Origin: Adiantum capillus-veneris
Lineage: Eukaryota; Streptophyta; Polypodiopsida; Polypodiales; Pteridaceae
Length of the DNA: 64,000 nucleotides
Direction: 5' to 3'
Assembly (NCBI GenBank): GCA_014529385.2
Contig: CM043954.1
Location: 8,123,806 to 8,187,805, forward strand
Of this stretch, positions 21,273 through 32,806 are shown piece after piece (positions within the stretch are counted from its first letter, which is position 1; every line of letters starts with the position of its first letter). The notes under the pieces were generated by a model that searched no databases, was not told the origin of the DNA, and saw only the letters and a program-made list of their open reading frames with translations. A program made the translations under genes and the position numbers.

Positions 21273-22918
21273 AGAGTGGCCTCTAAATACCCTTCAATGC
21301 TCCCGTGCTGCTCAATTGGGGCTGGGGCAAGCACAATCAGAGACAACAAAAACCCACAGCCCGAAACCAAACGAGAAAAGGGGCACCACCTAGTTGTATA
21401 TGCGAACTAGGACGCACGTGATATCTCCTTGTCCTCAAACGCACAAAGAGAGGGGAATGCAAGATAGCCACACACACCAAACACAAACATTCACCATGCC
21501 AGAGAGAGGTAAAGCGCACAAATCAACTTGAGCAACTCAGTCTTAGCCTTAAAGACTAGATGCACACAAAGCTTGATGAGAAATAGAGAGACAACACAAA
21601 ACTTGACCTTGTTGCCAATATACAAATTGTCTTAGGGTCACGAGAGCCCTCTCACCGAGCACCCTCTTACAATTGAAAGTTTTGGCAAACAATTCATCAA
21701 GCCCTCAAACCACCAAGCATGAAATGGCACAACAAAATTCAAGGAAAATATACCTTCAACCACCTAATTAGCCAACTTATCAAGTCAATTTGGAGAGAAG
21801 AGTCGTAGTTGCAGCATACAATTGCACCCAAAACTATAAATCTTATTTATGGACAAGAGTAGGCTACAAGTGTGATTTCAAAGTATAGCCTATCACTCCA
21901 CTCCTCTAGATGGCATAACTAACTTCAAGCTTCTCCATGCACCTATGTTTAGTGATGGAATAGAGCACTCACAATGCACACACTCTACACAACTAGGCTT
22001 GAAGAGTGGTGTATTATGTGTTGAGAATGGTGTGGTGTAGTGTGATCATGTGATTTACAAGGGAGAGAAGGGCTCTATTTATAGGTTTTAGAAGCTCCGA
22101 TTAGGATTAGGCCTAATCAAGTTTATTTGAAGGAATAAAAGATTATGCATATATATATATTTTTTTAATGAGGGTGGGTCTCTCTTGTCCTTTGAATCAC
22201 ATGGATGCGGGCTCAAGGGAAGAGAATTATTGAGGATGAAAGGAGAGAGGATTGAGTGAATAATTTGGGAGTGCCTACTCTAGTAGAGGGTGCATTTTAT
22301 AATAAGGTTAGTGGTTAGTAGTTAGTAATTATCACTAAAAAATATTTACAAAATCATTCACCAAATGGTGAGATATATGGTGAGAAAAGTTAGAGAAGGG
22401 ATAAGCTTGTAAAGCAAGGTTGAAGCTTGGAGAAGTTGACATTCACCTCTTTACAGCACCAGTAGAAGAAGCGGTCAGCATGGCGAAGTAACGCGTGTCG
22501 ATGAAGCTATGTTATCTTCAAACCTTGGAAAATTCATGATAAAAGCCTTCATTGGCAAAGGTTATCCTTGGATTTTTGCTGATTTTTTGAAGTTCTTTAC
22601 AAAGATGAAGAGAGTATGCTAATATGGACATATATGTAAAGAGAAAGGGGGACACATAGCGTGTAGAAATGGAGGATGAAGGATATGGAGGTGTGAGAGA
22701 TGTGGAAATGGTGAAGAGGGTGAATTAGGACATGGGAGTTGTAGGTTTGGGAGTGGGAAGGAGAGGGAGGAGTGTGTGTGAAAGAGGAAAATGATAAAGT
22801 GGAAGAGGGAGTGTGGCTGTGTAAGATGTAATTTGGAAAGTTGCTCTATCTGATGTTTTTTCAAGTGGTCAGTTTGAGCCCAAAATTGGTGTGCGCACAC
22901 CTTAGGCAATGATAAACC
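21273..22918 (-). other. LTR-like or leader sequence, no gene
   Basis: I see no coding region. On the minus strand CCTATAAATAGAG (22073-22085) is a strong TATA box followed by an AC-rich transcript-like stretch, which suggests an LTR or 5' leader running leftward. I could not find LTR ends or a second copy. An AT run lies near 22155-22170, and a C/T-rich minus-strand stretch lies at 22620-22800. Confidence 0.35.
22075..22083 (-). promoter_or_regulatory. TATA box of an LTR-like region
   Basis: TATAAATAG on the minus strand in GC-balanced context. Judged by motif only. Confidence 0.35.
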
Positions 22919-24640
22919 CTATGGTATACTTGGTTTCAAAAAAATTTCTCAAAATTTTTTCCTCCCTAGTCTATCTCGATAGGCTCACCAAGTACCCCTT
23001 GCAGATGTCTAAATGCACTCAAACTTTGTGTAAAGGGTATAATGGGCCTTCTGAACCCAAATATGAAATTAGATTTGAATTTTGATTTTTCTACAGTGAA
23101 TTCCCGAGTCTATCACGATAGGCTCACCAGAATATTACTGGGATACAGTTTTTTAACTGTTTTTACAGATTTGAGTTTCCCCTTCTCTTGAGATACTACT
23201 CACCAAGTTTCAACCAATTTGGAATACTTTTCCTTTGTAACTTGCATCACACAACAGTTTCTTTTCTGATCTTGTGAAGTAATCCACTTAGATGCACTTC
23301 CAATGCTCCAAATTTACTCAAAATTTAACCATAGGCTCACAACAACATGTAGAGCAAGGCCCTAAGGTCAGTTTTCAAAAAAATTAATTTTTGTGAAAAA
23401 GCCCCAGTCTATCGCTATAGACTCAGCAGAATCTTCAGTTTTGAAAATTTTTCAGATTTCTCTTCACCACTGTGTTTCCTATGCTCTGTACACCTTGCTC
23501 ACCAATTTCCACTTGTTTTGGACTTTTTCTTAGGTCTCTAACTCCAACTCTAGAATTCTGAGTCTATCTGATCACTAGAAAATAGACTGAGGATGACTTC
23601 CCAATGTCCAAAATCCACCAAATTTTGTGTGTAACTTCCTGAGAGGCTAAACAAGCTATGCTCCAGAGGGTTTTGAAATTTTCAATTTCTTTGGCCCTGC
23701 TTTGAGTCTATCGCAATAGGCTTAGCAAGTACCCCTTTTATAGGTCAAACTTGAACTTTGACTATACCACTGTGTTCCAACACCTCTCCTTAGTCCTCCT
23801 GCCAATTTTCAAGTGGTTTGGACTTTTACTTTGTCACTTAGACCAGATCTGGTGTTTTCTACAAGATGAATCCTCTCAAATGGTCTTAGACCCACTTTCT
23901 GATGTCCAAATGAATTCAAAATTTTTATGTGTCCTTGATAGCACCTTTCCAAGCTATGCCACACAGGTTTTTGAAAAATTCAGTTTCTATCACTGGGTTC
24001 TTAGTCTATCGCGATAGACTCACCAAGTATGCTAAATGACACTTTTTTCAAATTTTCTCTTCATAGATGTGTTCCCTACCCTCTGTAGATCATGTATACC
24101 AAGTTTCACAAGGTTTGGAAATTTGGTCAAGTCCCTTTACCCAATTTGTCTCTGAAGTCTGACTCAAAACACCAGACATGAGGTCTAGTGGTCAAGCAGG
24201 TGTCCAAGTACACTCAACTTTTGGGAGCAGCCTTGTATTGATGTGTTTTACCTGTGGTATAAGGGATTTTGCCTGATTGTGGGTCTATCTCCAATTCACC
24301 AGTCTATCGCGATAGACTGAGCAGAGAGTCACTGGGAAGTGATTTTTTTCTGTGTTTTTGGACAGTTTGGTTCCCAATGCCCTCAGAAGCCTATCCCCAA
24401 AGTTTCATTCAATTTGGACTTCTTTTCCTTTGGATTCAAGCATTTCACAGTTCACTTCCTTACACTCAGAAAAACCAAAAGCAAATTCCCACTTAGATGC
24501 ACAAGCACTGATGCAAATGCTTTGAAATTTCACATACAAGCTCTAGAGCATATGCAAAACAAGGTCTTAAGGTCAAACTTTTTTTTGTTGAAAATTGCAG
24601 ATTTGGTTTCAGATTTTTATTTTTTGGGTTTTTTAGAGTT
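22919..24640. repeat. ~298-bp tandem array with palindromic core
   Basis: A diverged tandem array is marked by a 16-bp dyad-symmetric core, GTCTATCGCGATAGAC in its perfect form. Cores start at 22969, 23108, 23407, 23706, 24004 and 24302. The last five are spaced 299, 299, 298 and 298 bp; the first is offset by 139. Two cores are perfect palindromes (24004, 24302). The others have one to three changes. Sequence between cores is much more diverged, though phrases such as GATGTCCAAAT and AAGGTCAA(A) recur in register. A related core (TGTCGCGATAGACTCA) lies inside the LTR at 30762. The array probably originated in an LTR-element leader; Copia-3 is inserted at its right end. Confidence 0.85.
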
Positions 24641-24730
24641 TTTTTTTTTTGGGATTGGAGCAAATCTGTGTTTTACCCCTACCTTAAGGTCTCCAATGCA
24701 AAAACAAGCACTCAAATCGGCTTTCAAACG

Positions 24731-25015
24731 TGTAGACATGTAGTAGTGTTAGTGTGTATACGTGCTTCACCAGGGGCACTTTTCTCCCACTGGGTTTTTC
24801 CTCTTGGACATCTGGTGTGAAAGGACACCTTATCTCTTAGGGTTTCATATAAGCTTTGTAGCTCTGAGTTTGTAGATACACTATTATTCTAATACAGAGA
24901 GAGAGAGAGAGACTACAGAGATCTCGTACGCAAGCTCTGTGTCTGCTCCTTCTCCATCTTCTTCCTACTCTGAGTTGTTGTCTTCCTTCTATTTCTTGTT
25001 TCATCATCTTCAACA
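24731..25015 (+). repeat. Copia-3 5' LTR
   Basis: Starts TGTAGACATG and ends CTTCAACA; 285 bp, longer than the 3' copy because of an expanded GA repeat near 24896-24911. Confidence 0.94.
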
Positions 25016-25017
25016 AT

Positions 25018-25029
25018 TGGTAGCAGAGC
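25018..25029 (+). other. Copia-3 primer-binding site
   Basis: TGGTAGCAGAGC, one base different from the initiator-Met complement TGGTATCAGAGC. The change may be decay. Confidence 0.85.
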
Positions 25030-25416
25030 AAGGTGATTTCCAGAGCCTCTACTTGCGTTTTCGCGTCCGCGCGCGCGCAATCGCAGTTTTCAGGTAGTTT
25101 TCGGAAAATTTGCTCGTGGGAGCATCCTCGACGTTCCGGGAGTATTCTGAGCAGGTGACCTGCGGTTTTACCCCCCTTTCGAAGCCGTTCGAGCCCTCAG
25201 AATTTTGTTCTGAGCAGCGTAGCTGAAGTTACTTTTCGGAGGCGTTTAGATCAAGAGGGTGTGCTTTTTGACAGATTTTCTTCAGGTAAACAGTTCTTTT
25301 GGGAAGCAGCTTGTCTTAGCTTTGTGCTGAGATTTTGTGTAGATTTTTGCTTGGATTGGAGAGGAGATTTGTGAATCTCTTGGAGGTTCTTTTGCTCTCT
25401 TGTGTGCATCCACAGT

Positions 25417-28400
25417 ATGGCTCAATCTACGGAGAAAGAGATTTTTGGTGCGTTTACATCCGAAGACAAATTGGATGGTACCAACTATTCTCTTTGGTCT
25501 TTTATGGCCAAAAATGTTTTGGTTGGTAAAGGATTGCGGGATTATGTATCTGGAGATGAAGTTCGTCCAGGTAGCATTGCACCTGCCACGCCTGGTCGTG
25601 GTGCAGCTGTTGGTGCAGGACCCTCACAAGTCACTCCAGAGCAAAAGAGATGGGATACTAAAGATGCACAAGCTATGGCTGTGATTGCCTTAACCATAAA
25701 GAGGACAATCACACCACATATCAGATCTTGCACAACTTCTGAGGATGCTTGGAACACTCTGCAAGCTATGTTTGGAGGAAGAAACGCTGCCAGAATAGAG
25801 TTTTTGAAGAAACAACTTGACAAAATATAGATGGACGAAGGTAATGATATTGTCGAGCATCTTACAAAAATCAGGGATCTTAAAGAGCAATTGCTTAGCA
25901 TTGATGAAGTGATTCCAGAGAAGGACTTGGTTTCCAAAACACTCAATTCACTACCACTATCTTATTTGACTTTTCAGACTTCTTTGACTCTGTCTTTGCG
26001 AGCTAATCCTGAGCCTCTTCATTTTGAAGAGTTAGTGGCTTTGCTATTGCAGGAGGATCAATCACGTAAGAACAAGTCTTTACAGGTGGATGGTATGGAT
26101 CATGCTCTTGTTGTACAGAACAAAAACAAGGGTAAAGAGAGTGCTCATCACTCCAAGTCTAGTGCAGGACAATCTTCAGAGAAGTCTAAAGGTGATTCCG
26201 ACAATTCCAAGAAGAAAGGTAAATGTCACTACTGCAAGAAACCTGGTCACTACATTAGTGAGTGTAAAAAGCGAATTGCTAAAGAAAAGAAGAAAGAGTC
26301 AAGTTTGGTTGTTTCAGCTTCTGGTGATTCTTCTACAGCTAAAGAAGAGTCTGCAAACTTTGTGCAGGATTCTTATGCTTTCGTAGTATGTTCAGATTTT
26401 TCTGCGTACAGTGTTGACAAGACACAAATGATTTGGTACTTTGATAGTGGTGCATCCAGGCATATTACTTCAAGGAAGGATTTGTTTTATTCATTGGATG
26501 CAGCTCCAGCAGGAAAGAAGGTGACATGTGCAAATAATGCTTCTTATCCAATCAAAGGCGTTGGTAAGATTTTGATTACCATTTCAGATGGTTCAGATTT
26601 ATGCTTGCCAGATGTCTGATATGTTCCAGGGATCAAGAAGAATTTGTTGTCTGTATCCTCTCTTGCAAAAAATGGTCTTCGGGTCATTTTTGAGGATGAC
26701 AGATGTGTTGTACGAGATCGAGAGAATGGTTATTCTCTTATCACTACAGGTACGCTGGAAAATGGACTATCTGTGCTAGATCGTTATGAAAAGCAAATTC
26801 AGGTATGTATTGCAGAAACAAAGACTCAGGCCATGCAGGATGCTGAGTTGTGGCATGCTAGATTCGGGCATGTTAGTTATGGCATTTTGATGACTTTACA
26901 ACGTCATAATATGGTGCATGATTTGTCTTTATTGGAGATTCCACCAAGACATGTATGTGAAGGTTGCGTTCTTGGAAAGATGCACAGATTTGTATTTTCG
27001 CAGGATGGTCCAGTTAGAGCGACACAAAAGTTGCAGCTTGTACACAGTGATGTATGTGGTCCTATGAGGACGCCATCTTTGGGAAACAGTCTTTATTTTG
27101 TGACCTTCATTGATGACTTTTCCAGGTTTTGTTGGGTGTATCCACTCAAAGCAAAATCAGACGTGTTTGCAGTTTTTCAACATTGTGTCACCATGGTTGA
27201 AAATGAAACAGGTTGCAAAGTACAAACTCTTCGTACCGATCGAGGAGGTGAATACATGTCAGGTGCATTTAAGGATTTTTTGGGAAAGAAAGGCATTAAA
27301 CACCAATTCACTATGCCATACACACCACAACAGAATGGTGTTGCAGAAAGGAAGAACAAGTCTTTAATGGAGACGGCTAGATGTATGCTCAAGGCTAAGA
27401 GTTTGCCTCATAAGCTATGGATGGAGGCAGTTTCTTGTGCAGCACATGTTTTGAACATGTGTCTTATTCGTGCCTTGAAGACCATTACTCCATTTGAAGC
27501 TTGGTATGACAGAAAACCTTCAGTCAGTTATCTTCGTGTTTTTGGTTGTCTTGCTTATGCTCACATCCCTCAGCAGTTACGTGGGAAGCTTGATGATAAG
27601 GCAATCAAATGTATATTTGTGGGGTACAGTAGTGGAAGTAAAGGTTATAGACTTTACAATCCTACTACAAACAAGATTTTTGAAAGTCGTGATGTAATTT
27701 TTGCAGAAACTACTGCTCAACCTATGGTTGCTTTTGATGTACCACATATGCAGACACATGATGTATTTGAAGGTTTGCTTCCTTCTTTTGTGGAGAATCA
27801 AGAATCACAACAGGTTGATAATCTTAATCAATCTTTTGATCAGCATGTGACACCTCATGATGTAGAGGAAATTGTGAGTGAAGAGCAAGACGTTCTCAGG
27901 GAAGAAATAACCTTGCCTAAATGGGTTCAGAAAACTTTGCAGGATAGCAAGTTGGATGCACCGTTGCCACGAAAAACACGTGCTGGTACTACTTTTGGTA
28001 GAGAGCAAGTAGATTTGGCTTGCTTTAGCACTCTTTGTGATGCAGATGAGCCTGATTCATTTGAACAAGCTTTAGAGTGTGTTCAGTGGAAAGATGCTAT
28101 GCAGCAAGAAATTGATTCTATTCATAAGAATCATACATGGGATCTAGTGGACTTGCCTACATGTAAAAAGCCTATTGGTACAAAGTGGGTTTTTAAGGTA
28201 AAAAGGAAACAAGATGGTACTGTTGACAGGTACAAAGCAAGGCTTGTGGAAAAAGGCTATGCGCAACAGAAAGGCATAGATTATGATGTAACCTTTGCTC
28301 CTAGTTCTCGTGCGTCCACAGTTAGATCACTAGTTGCAATTGCTGCTCATCATGGTTGGAAAGTGCATCAGTTGGATATCAAAACTTCTTTTTTGAATGG

Positions 28401-29598
28401 TGATTTGCAGGAAGAAGTTTATGTAAGTCGACCAAGTGGTTTTGTTGTAAAAGGTTAAGAGCAAAAGGTATGTAGATTGCGTAAAGCTTTGTATGGTCTC
28501 AAACAGGCTCCAAGAGCATGGTATGAGAAGATACATACTTATTTGATTGGCCAGGGATTTCAGAATAGTCCAACAGAAAGTACTTTGTATGTCAAAAAGA
28601 GAGATGGAGTTCTCATTATGCTAACACTTTATGTGGATGATATTCTTCTTACAGGCAATAATGCAGATGAAATTGAAGCGTTTAAAGATGCTTTGAGAAA
28701 AACCTTTGAGATGTCTGATCTTGGTTTGCTACATTATTACTTGGGTATTCAGTTTGTGCAATCAGAGGATGGCATATACATGTTGCAGGCAAAATATTTG
28801 CATAAAATTTTGGACAAGTTTGGTATGCAAAATTGTAAGCCAATCTCTACACCCGTAGAAACTGGATCAAAGTTGAGCATGCATGATGCTAGAGAAACTT
28901 TTGATGTACATACTTATGCAGCAGCGGTTGGTTGCTTGATATATTTGGCAGGCAACACTCGTCCAGACATTCAATTTGGGGTTTCACAAGCAAGCAGATT
29001 TATGCACAGCCCAGGTATGCATCATTGGCAGGCTGTGAAGCGCATACTTCGTTACCTTTCAGGTACCCCTAATCTTGCCATGTTCTTTCCAAGGGGGGAT
29101 ATGTATGGAAAGCACAGTTCTATGCAGCTTCTTGGTTACAGCGATTCAGATTGGGCTGGTGATTTTGACACACGACATTCCACAAGTGGCAATTGTTTTT
29201 TCTTGGGAAATGCATGTATATCTTGGCTAAGCAAGAATCAACCCACAGTGGCTACATCAACTTGTGAAGCTGAGTACAGGGCAACTTTCACGGCAACAGT
29301 TGATTGTGTATGGATACGCAGGTTATTGGCAGATCTTTGTGAGTGTCAACAGGCACCCACTACCATTTTCACTGACAGTCAGAGTGCTATGGCAGTTGCA
29401 AGGAATCCAGTATTTCATGCAAGAACAAAGCACATAGAGGTTCACTACCACTATGTCAGGGAAAGGCTACATGCAGGGGAGATCACACTAACTTACTGTC
29501 CTACACAGGATAACATTGCAGATCTATTTACGAAGGCGTTATCACGAGAAAAGTTTGAAGCTTTTCGAAAAGCTTTGGGCTTACTCTCATACACATGA
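25417..29598 (+). pseudogene. Copia-3 gag-pol with three in-frame stops
   Basis: The frame from MAQSTEKEIF to the terminal stop matches Copia-1 gag-pol throughout: zinc knuckle CHYCKKPGHYISEC, protease DSGASRHITS, integrase HSDVCGP and TDRGGEY, reverse transcriptase YVDD, RNase H DSDWAGD. Stops lie at 25828-25830 (TAG, where Copia-1 has a glutamine codon), 26617-26619 (TGA, where Copia-1 has leucine) and 28456-28458 (TAA, where Copia-1 has glutamine). Two of the three fit C-to-T change. No frameshift is seen between the pieces, so point mutation alone inactivated it. It cannot make a complete polyprotein. Confidence 0.94.
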
Positions 29599-29633
29599 TG
29601 ATCTGCTACCTTGTACGGATTCACACTATCACT

Positions 29634-29645
29634 ACAGGGGGGATT
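29634..29645 (+). other. Copia-3 polypurine tract
   Basis: ACAGGGGGGATT directly before the 3' LTR, as in Copia-1. Confidence 0.85.
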
Positions 29646-29924
29646 TGTAGACATGTAGTAGTGTTAGTGTGTATAGGTGCTTTACCAGGGGCACTTTTCT
29701 CCCACTGGGTTTTTCCCCTTGGACATCTGGTGTGAAAGGACACCTTATCTCTTAGGGTTTCATATAAGCTTTGTAGCTCTGAGTTTGTAGATACACTATT
29801 ATTCTAATACAGAGAGAGATACTACAGAGATCTCGTACGCAAGCTCTGTGTCTTCTCCTTCTCCATCTTCTTCCTACTCTGAGTTGTTGTCTTCCTTCTG
29901 TTTCCTGTTTCATCATCTTCAACA
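29646..29924 (+). repeat. Copia-3 3' LTR
   Basis: 279-bp copy of 24731-25015 with several differences, for example CTTTACC for CTTCACC near its start and TGTCTTCTCC for TGTCTGCTCC. Confidence 0.94.
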
Positions 29925-29929
29925 AAACG

Positions 29930-30404
29930 ACCATTTTAGAGCATTTTTACCATAATCAGCACAATTCCGCCTTTTGTGTTTTCAAGCACATTTTCATGTC
30001 AAAATTGCTCTAGATCAGCATCAAATGTCCTACACTACTTTAAGTCCTACTTTGGATGGTTGAATGGTTGTTTTGCCTTTCTGGCAAGCAAACAGCCTCC
30101 TACTTACCTTTTGTGTTTTTCTTTGCATTTTTTCTCTTTCGAGTTCTTCACAACCATAAGTCACAACCAAACACACAAACCATAAAACCTAATCTAAACA
30201 CACAACAAAATAATATAACCATACCTCAACCTCATGGTGGACCACCTCGGCGAGACGCAGGCTCCCTGGCTATCCCTCAGTCAAGAGATCCGCTCTTTGA
30301 CTTCCCACTAAGAAGGCAAATGGTGACAACACTCTAGAAACCTCTATAGAAACACTATACTATCAAACACGAGTGATGCGGTCTATGCTAGTTTAGGAGC
30401 TTCG
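29930..30404 (-). other. leader sequence of the 30424 LTR element
   Basis: Non-coding sequence between the Copia-3 insertion point and a primer-site-like motif. The sequence left of Copia-3 joins directly to it once one target copy is removed, so it and the 298-bp array belong to the same older element. Confidence 0.45.
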
Positions 30405-30422
30405 TCCCCAGCAGCGGTACCA
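30405..30422 (-). other. diverged primer-binding site
   Basis: The minus strand reads TGGTACCGCTGCTGGGGA one base after the CA end of the LTR. It resembles the TGGCGCCGCTGCCGGGGA site at 34848, with three changes. Confidence 0.55.
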
Positions 30423-30423
30423 A

Positions 30424-31290
30424 TGTTAGCGGGTATGCCACGACGGACGATGGAGCACAGCGAGAAGACAGACCAACAAACTGTCAATCCGAGGACGTAG
30501 CTGACCCGACTAGGGCATGGAGGAAATCTCTGGGTTGTCAACCCTGAGCTAAACACTAACAACACTCTACAGTCACTCATCCTACCACAACACTACCATA
30601 AAGCAAAGAAACAGACAACACATCCTACGAAACACTACAAGCTCGAAACAGTCTCAAATCATATCGGAATGACTCGAAATCGGAGGGCAAGACTCACAAG
30701 GACATATCCTATATGGCCAAACACCTAAACCCTGAAAACCAACTGTAAGACTTTTAATCACTGTCGCGATAGACTCAAAACAGTAATTTCCAAAGTGTCC
30801 GAAACTGACCTATCAAGACATCAACACGAAGAGCTTCTCGCCCTGATTCTAGTGACTACTTGATCATTCAGAACGGATGTCGTTTGAGGTACTTACGACC
30901 AAATATAGCTCATAGCAGGCGGGCTCGCGATGTGGTCCTCGGCTTGCATTGCTTGCGTCAACGCAAAGAGCTCCTCGATGCTAACACGCTCCTACTCTCA
31001 TATCTGCAATGTGATAAATGTGTGCGACGGTGTGTGTGTGTGAAGCTCACTACCTTGTGCTGCAGAACCCACGACTGTATATTAATTGAGATAACGTAAA
31101 TGTGTTCTTTTACAAAGCCTTAGGTTTTAGCTTATATACAAAGCCTTTACCTAATGTCCGGTCAAATGACCTGAATTGTCCCTAGGCTTCTACAAAGCTT
31201 AATTACAAGAAGCTAAGTTGGCTTTACTCATTATACAAGCATCTGCGGCCAAAATACAAGTGCCGATTTAAAATATGAGGTTCCCGTAAA
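30424..31290 (-). repeat. diverged LTR, 5' copy of a leftward element
   Basis: The left end TGTTAGCGGGTATGCCACGACGG resembles the LTR start at 6829 (TGTTGGCGGATACGTCACGACGG), and some similarity continues for about 80 bp. A minus-strand TATATAAG lies near 31135. The primer-like site on its left marks it as a 5' LTR of an element running leftward. The right boundary is not resolved; no clean TAACA end or target duplication is seen. It contains one copy of the palindromic core of the 298-bp array. Confidence 0.5.
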
Positions 31291-31439
31291 CATTACAAAA
31301 GTGACCATAATGGCTCAAAATAATAATAACGGGATATTCGATGACGTCCATGAACTCGTATCTTCATGTTGCAGCATCCATCTTCATCTTCATTACATCA
31401 TCACCATCTTCATGTGGAATCTTTACAGAATCTTAATGG

Positions 31440-31705
31440 AATCTTTATGGAAACATTGTTTAAAGGGCTTCCTTTCAACAACGTGGACGTGAACATGGCA
31501 AGAAAGCCCGTCCGCCATGCATCTATGGAACATATTATCAAACATCATCTTGCTTATAGCACCACCTTTTTCCCTAATTGCCAGCTTTGTGAAGGTTACC
31601 TTTATGGAAGGATGGCTCACCATAAATTTCCTAGTCTTCATGGTGCTACAACTGAACCTAGCATACATGTCTACTCAAGTGGATGTCGAAGCCAACCTCA
31701 GCTGA
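31440..31705 (+). pseudogene. copia GAG-pre-integrase-like relic in module 1
   Basis: Plus-strand frame with FKGLPFNNVD, then CQLCEGYLYGRMAHHKFPSL. This resembles the LCEGCxxGKxxRxxFP signature just before copia integrase, with cysteine two changed to tyrosine. Later modules repeat the relic at 32807, 33901 (with a one-base shift near 33989) and 44212. No integrase core follows in any module. Confidence 0.5.
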
Positions 31706-32806
31706 GCAGTCAACAGAAGACTCCAATGAGCACCACCCGATGGTGTCCTGCCAGGAGGTAACGTCATCCTCTATGGAAAACACAAGCCAAGGTACTGTTG
31801 TCCACCCAAAACTGCAACTCCAAGGGCCTGAAAACACTGTTGTAACAAAGATTTCAGTGCTTCCGTTTGCCCCCGATAGATGTCAGAGCGAAGGAGAGGC
31901 TTGATGGGGTGTGGATCTCTCCTACCACAGCCGTCGGAGGGCTGAAAAGAGAGGAAAAATAGAAAGGTTTTATGGCTGAAAAGAGTGTCATGTGAAGAGG
32001 ATATGGGCCATCAATGCACCCGATGCAAAGCCGGGAAGTTGAAGGCAAGATCAGAGGTAGAAAGCCCACCATCCCCCTCTCCAACCTAAAAACGCAAGTC
32101 CCTTGTGCCGCTTGATGGGGCCTCTTTTTCCCTCTCCAATTGCACGTCCTCCTTCACGTACTCCAGAAAAAGCATCCTTTCGTCAAACCAGTCTCTGTAT
32201 GCGTTTAACGCAAGGACTAGTTAACGCAAAGGTGCAAATTACACAAGGCTTGTGTGTTGGCCTCCAAGAACAAGATCTTAGGGCTGATCTGGGGCAATGC
32301 CTTCCGGGATGAGAGAGAAGGGAGGAGCGATGGCTAATCTGGCTCCATAACACAGAAAACGCAGTGAGAGGTGAAAATGTTGGCTGCTTGCAGAAAACAC
32401 GGACAAAGTGGTAAACACTGTGCATGAAGGTGTTGAAACTGAGAGAGAAGAATAAGACACCAAAAAAGTTGTCAAATCCTCCTCCGAAGGCCCCACTCTT
32501 GATGGCAAGAGTGGTCTACTATTGATTTCACAATTTCTACAATGCTATGGACTTGCCGACGATGTCGACGATGATGAGGACGACGACAAGACGGGCTGGA
32601 ATCTGAAAAATGCTCTCACCTCTGCCGGCATCAAGCTCACACCCTTCGCGATCTCACTAAAGCCTACAACCTCTATGAGATCGCCAATGATCTAACTACG
32701 GCTCATGATCGTGCATCAGCTGTAGGCGAAGCTAAGCGTGATCAAATGGGGCTTTCTCTGGAAGCAAACCCCACGTGATCATAAGTGCAGAGTCAACATG
32801 GACGTG
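31492..32806. repeat. tandem module 1 (1315 bp)
   Basis: The first of about four tandem modules, defined by the anchor AACATGGCAAGAAAGCCCGTCC at its start and a second anchor, GACACCAAAAAAGTTGTCAAAT, at 32456. The plus strand begins with a copia GAG-pre-integrase-like relic (see 31492-31705). The rest has no recognisable domain and short broken frames on both strands. Confidence 0.85.

Larger units (their letters stand above)
24731..29924 (+). mobile_element. Copia-3, decayed relative of Copia-1, plus strand
   Basis: A full-length copia element of the Copia-1 family in the opposite orientation. The exact target duplication AAACG flanks it (24726-24730 and 29925-29929). The LTRs (285 and 279 bp) differ by several substitutions and a GA-repeat length change. 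The single gag-pol frame has three in-frame stops. It is therefore older than Copia-1. Confidence 0.95.

Noticed and set aside
22919-24640. CRISPR-like array, because short conserved repeats occur at regular spacing
   Set aside because: Spacing is about 298 bp, the cores are palindromic and variable, and this is plant nuclear DNA; it is a diverged tandem repeat.
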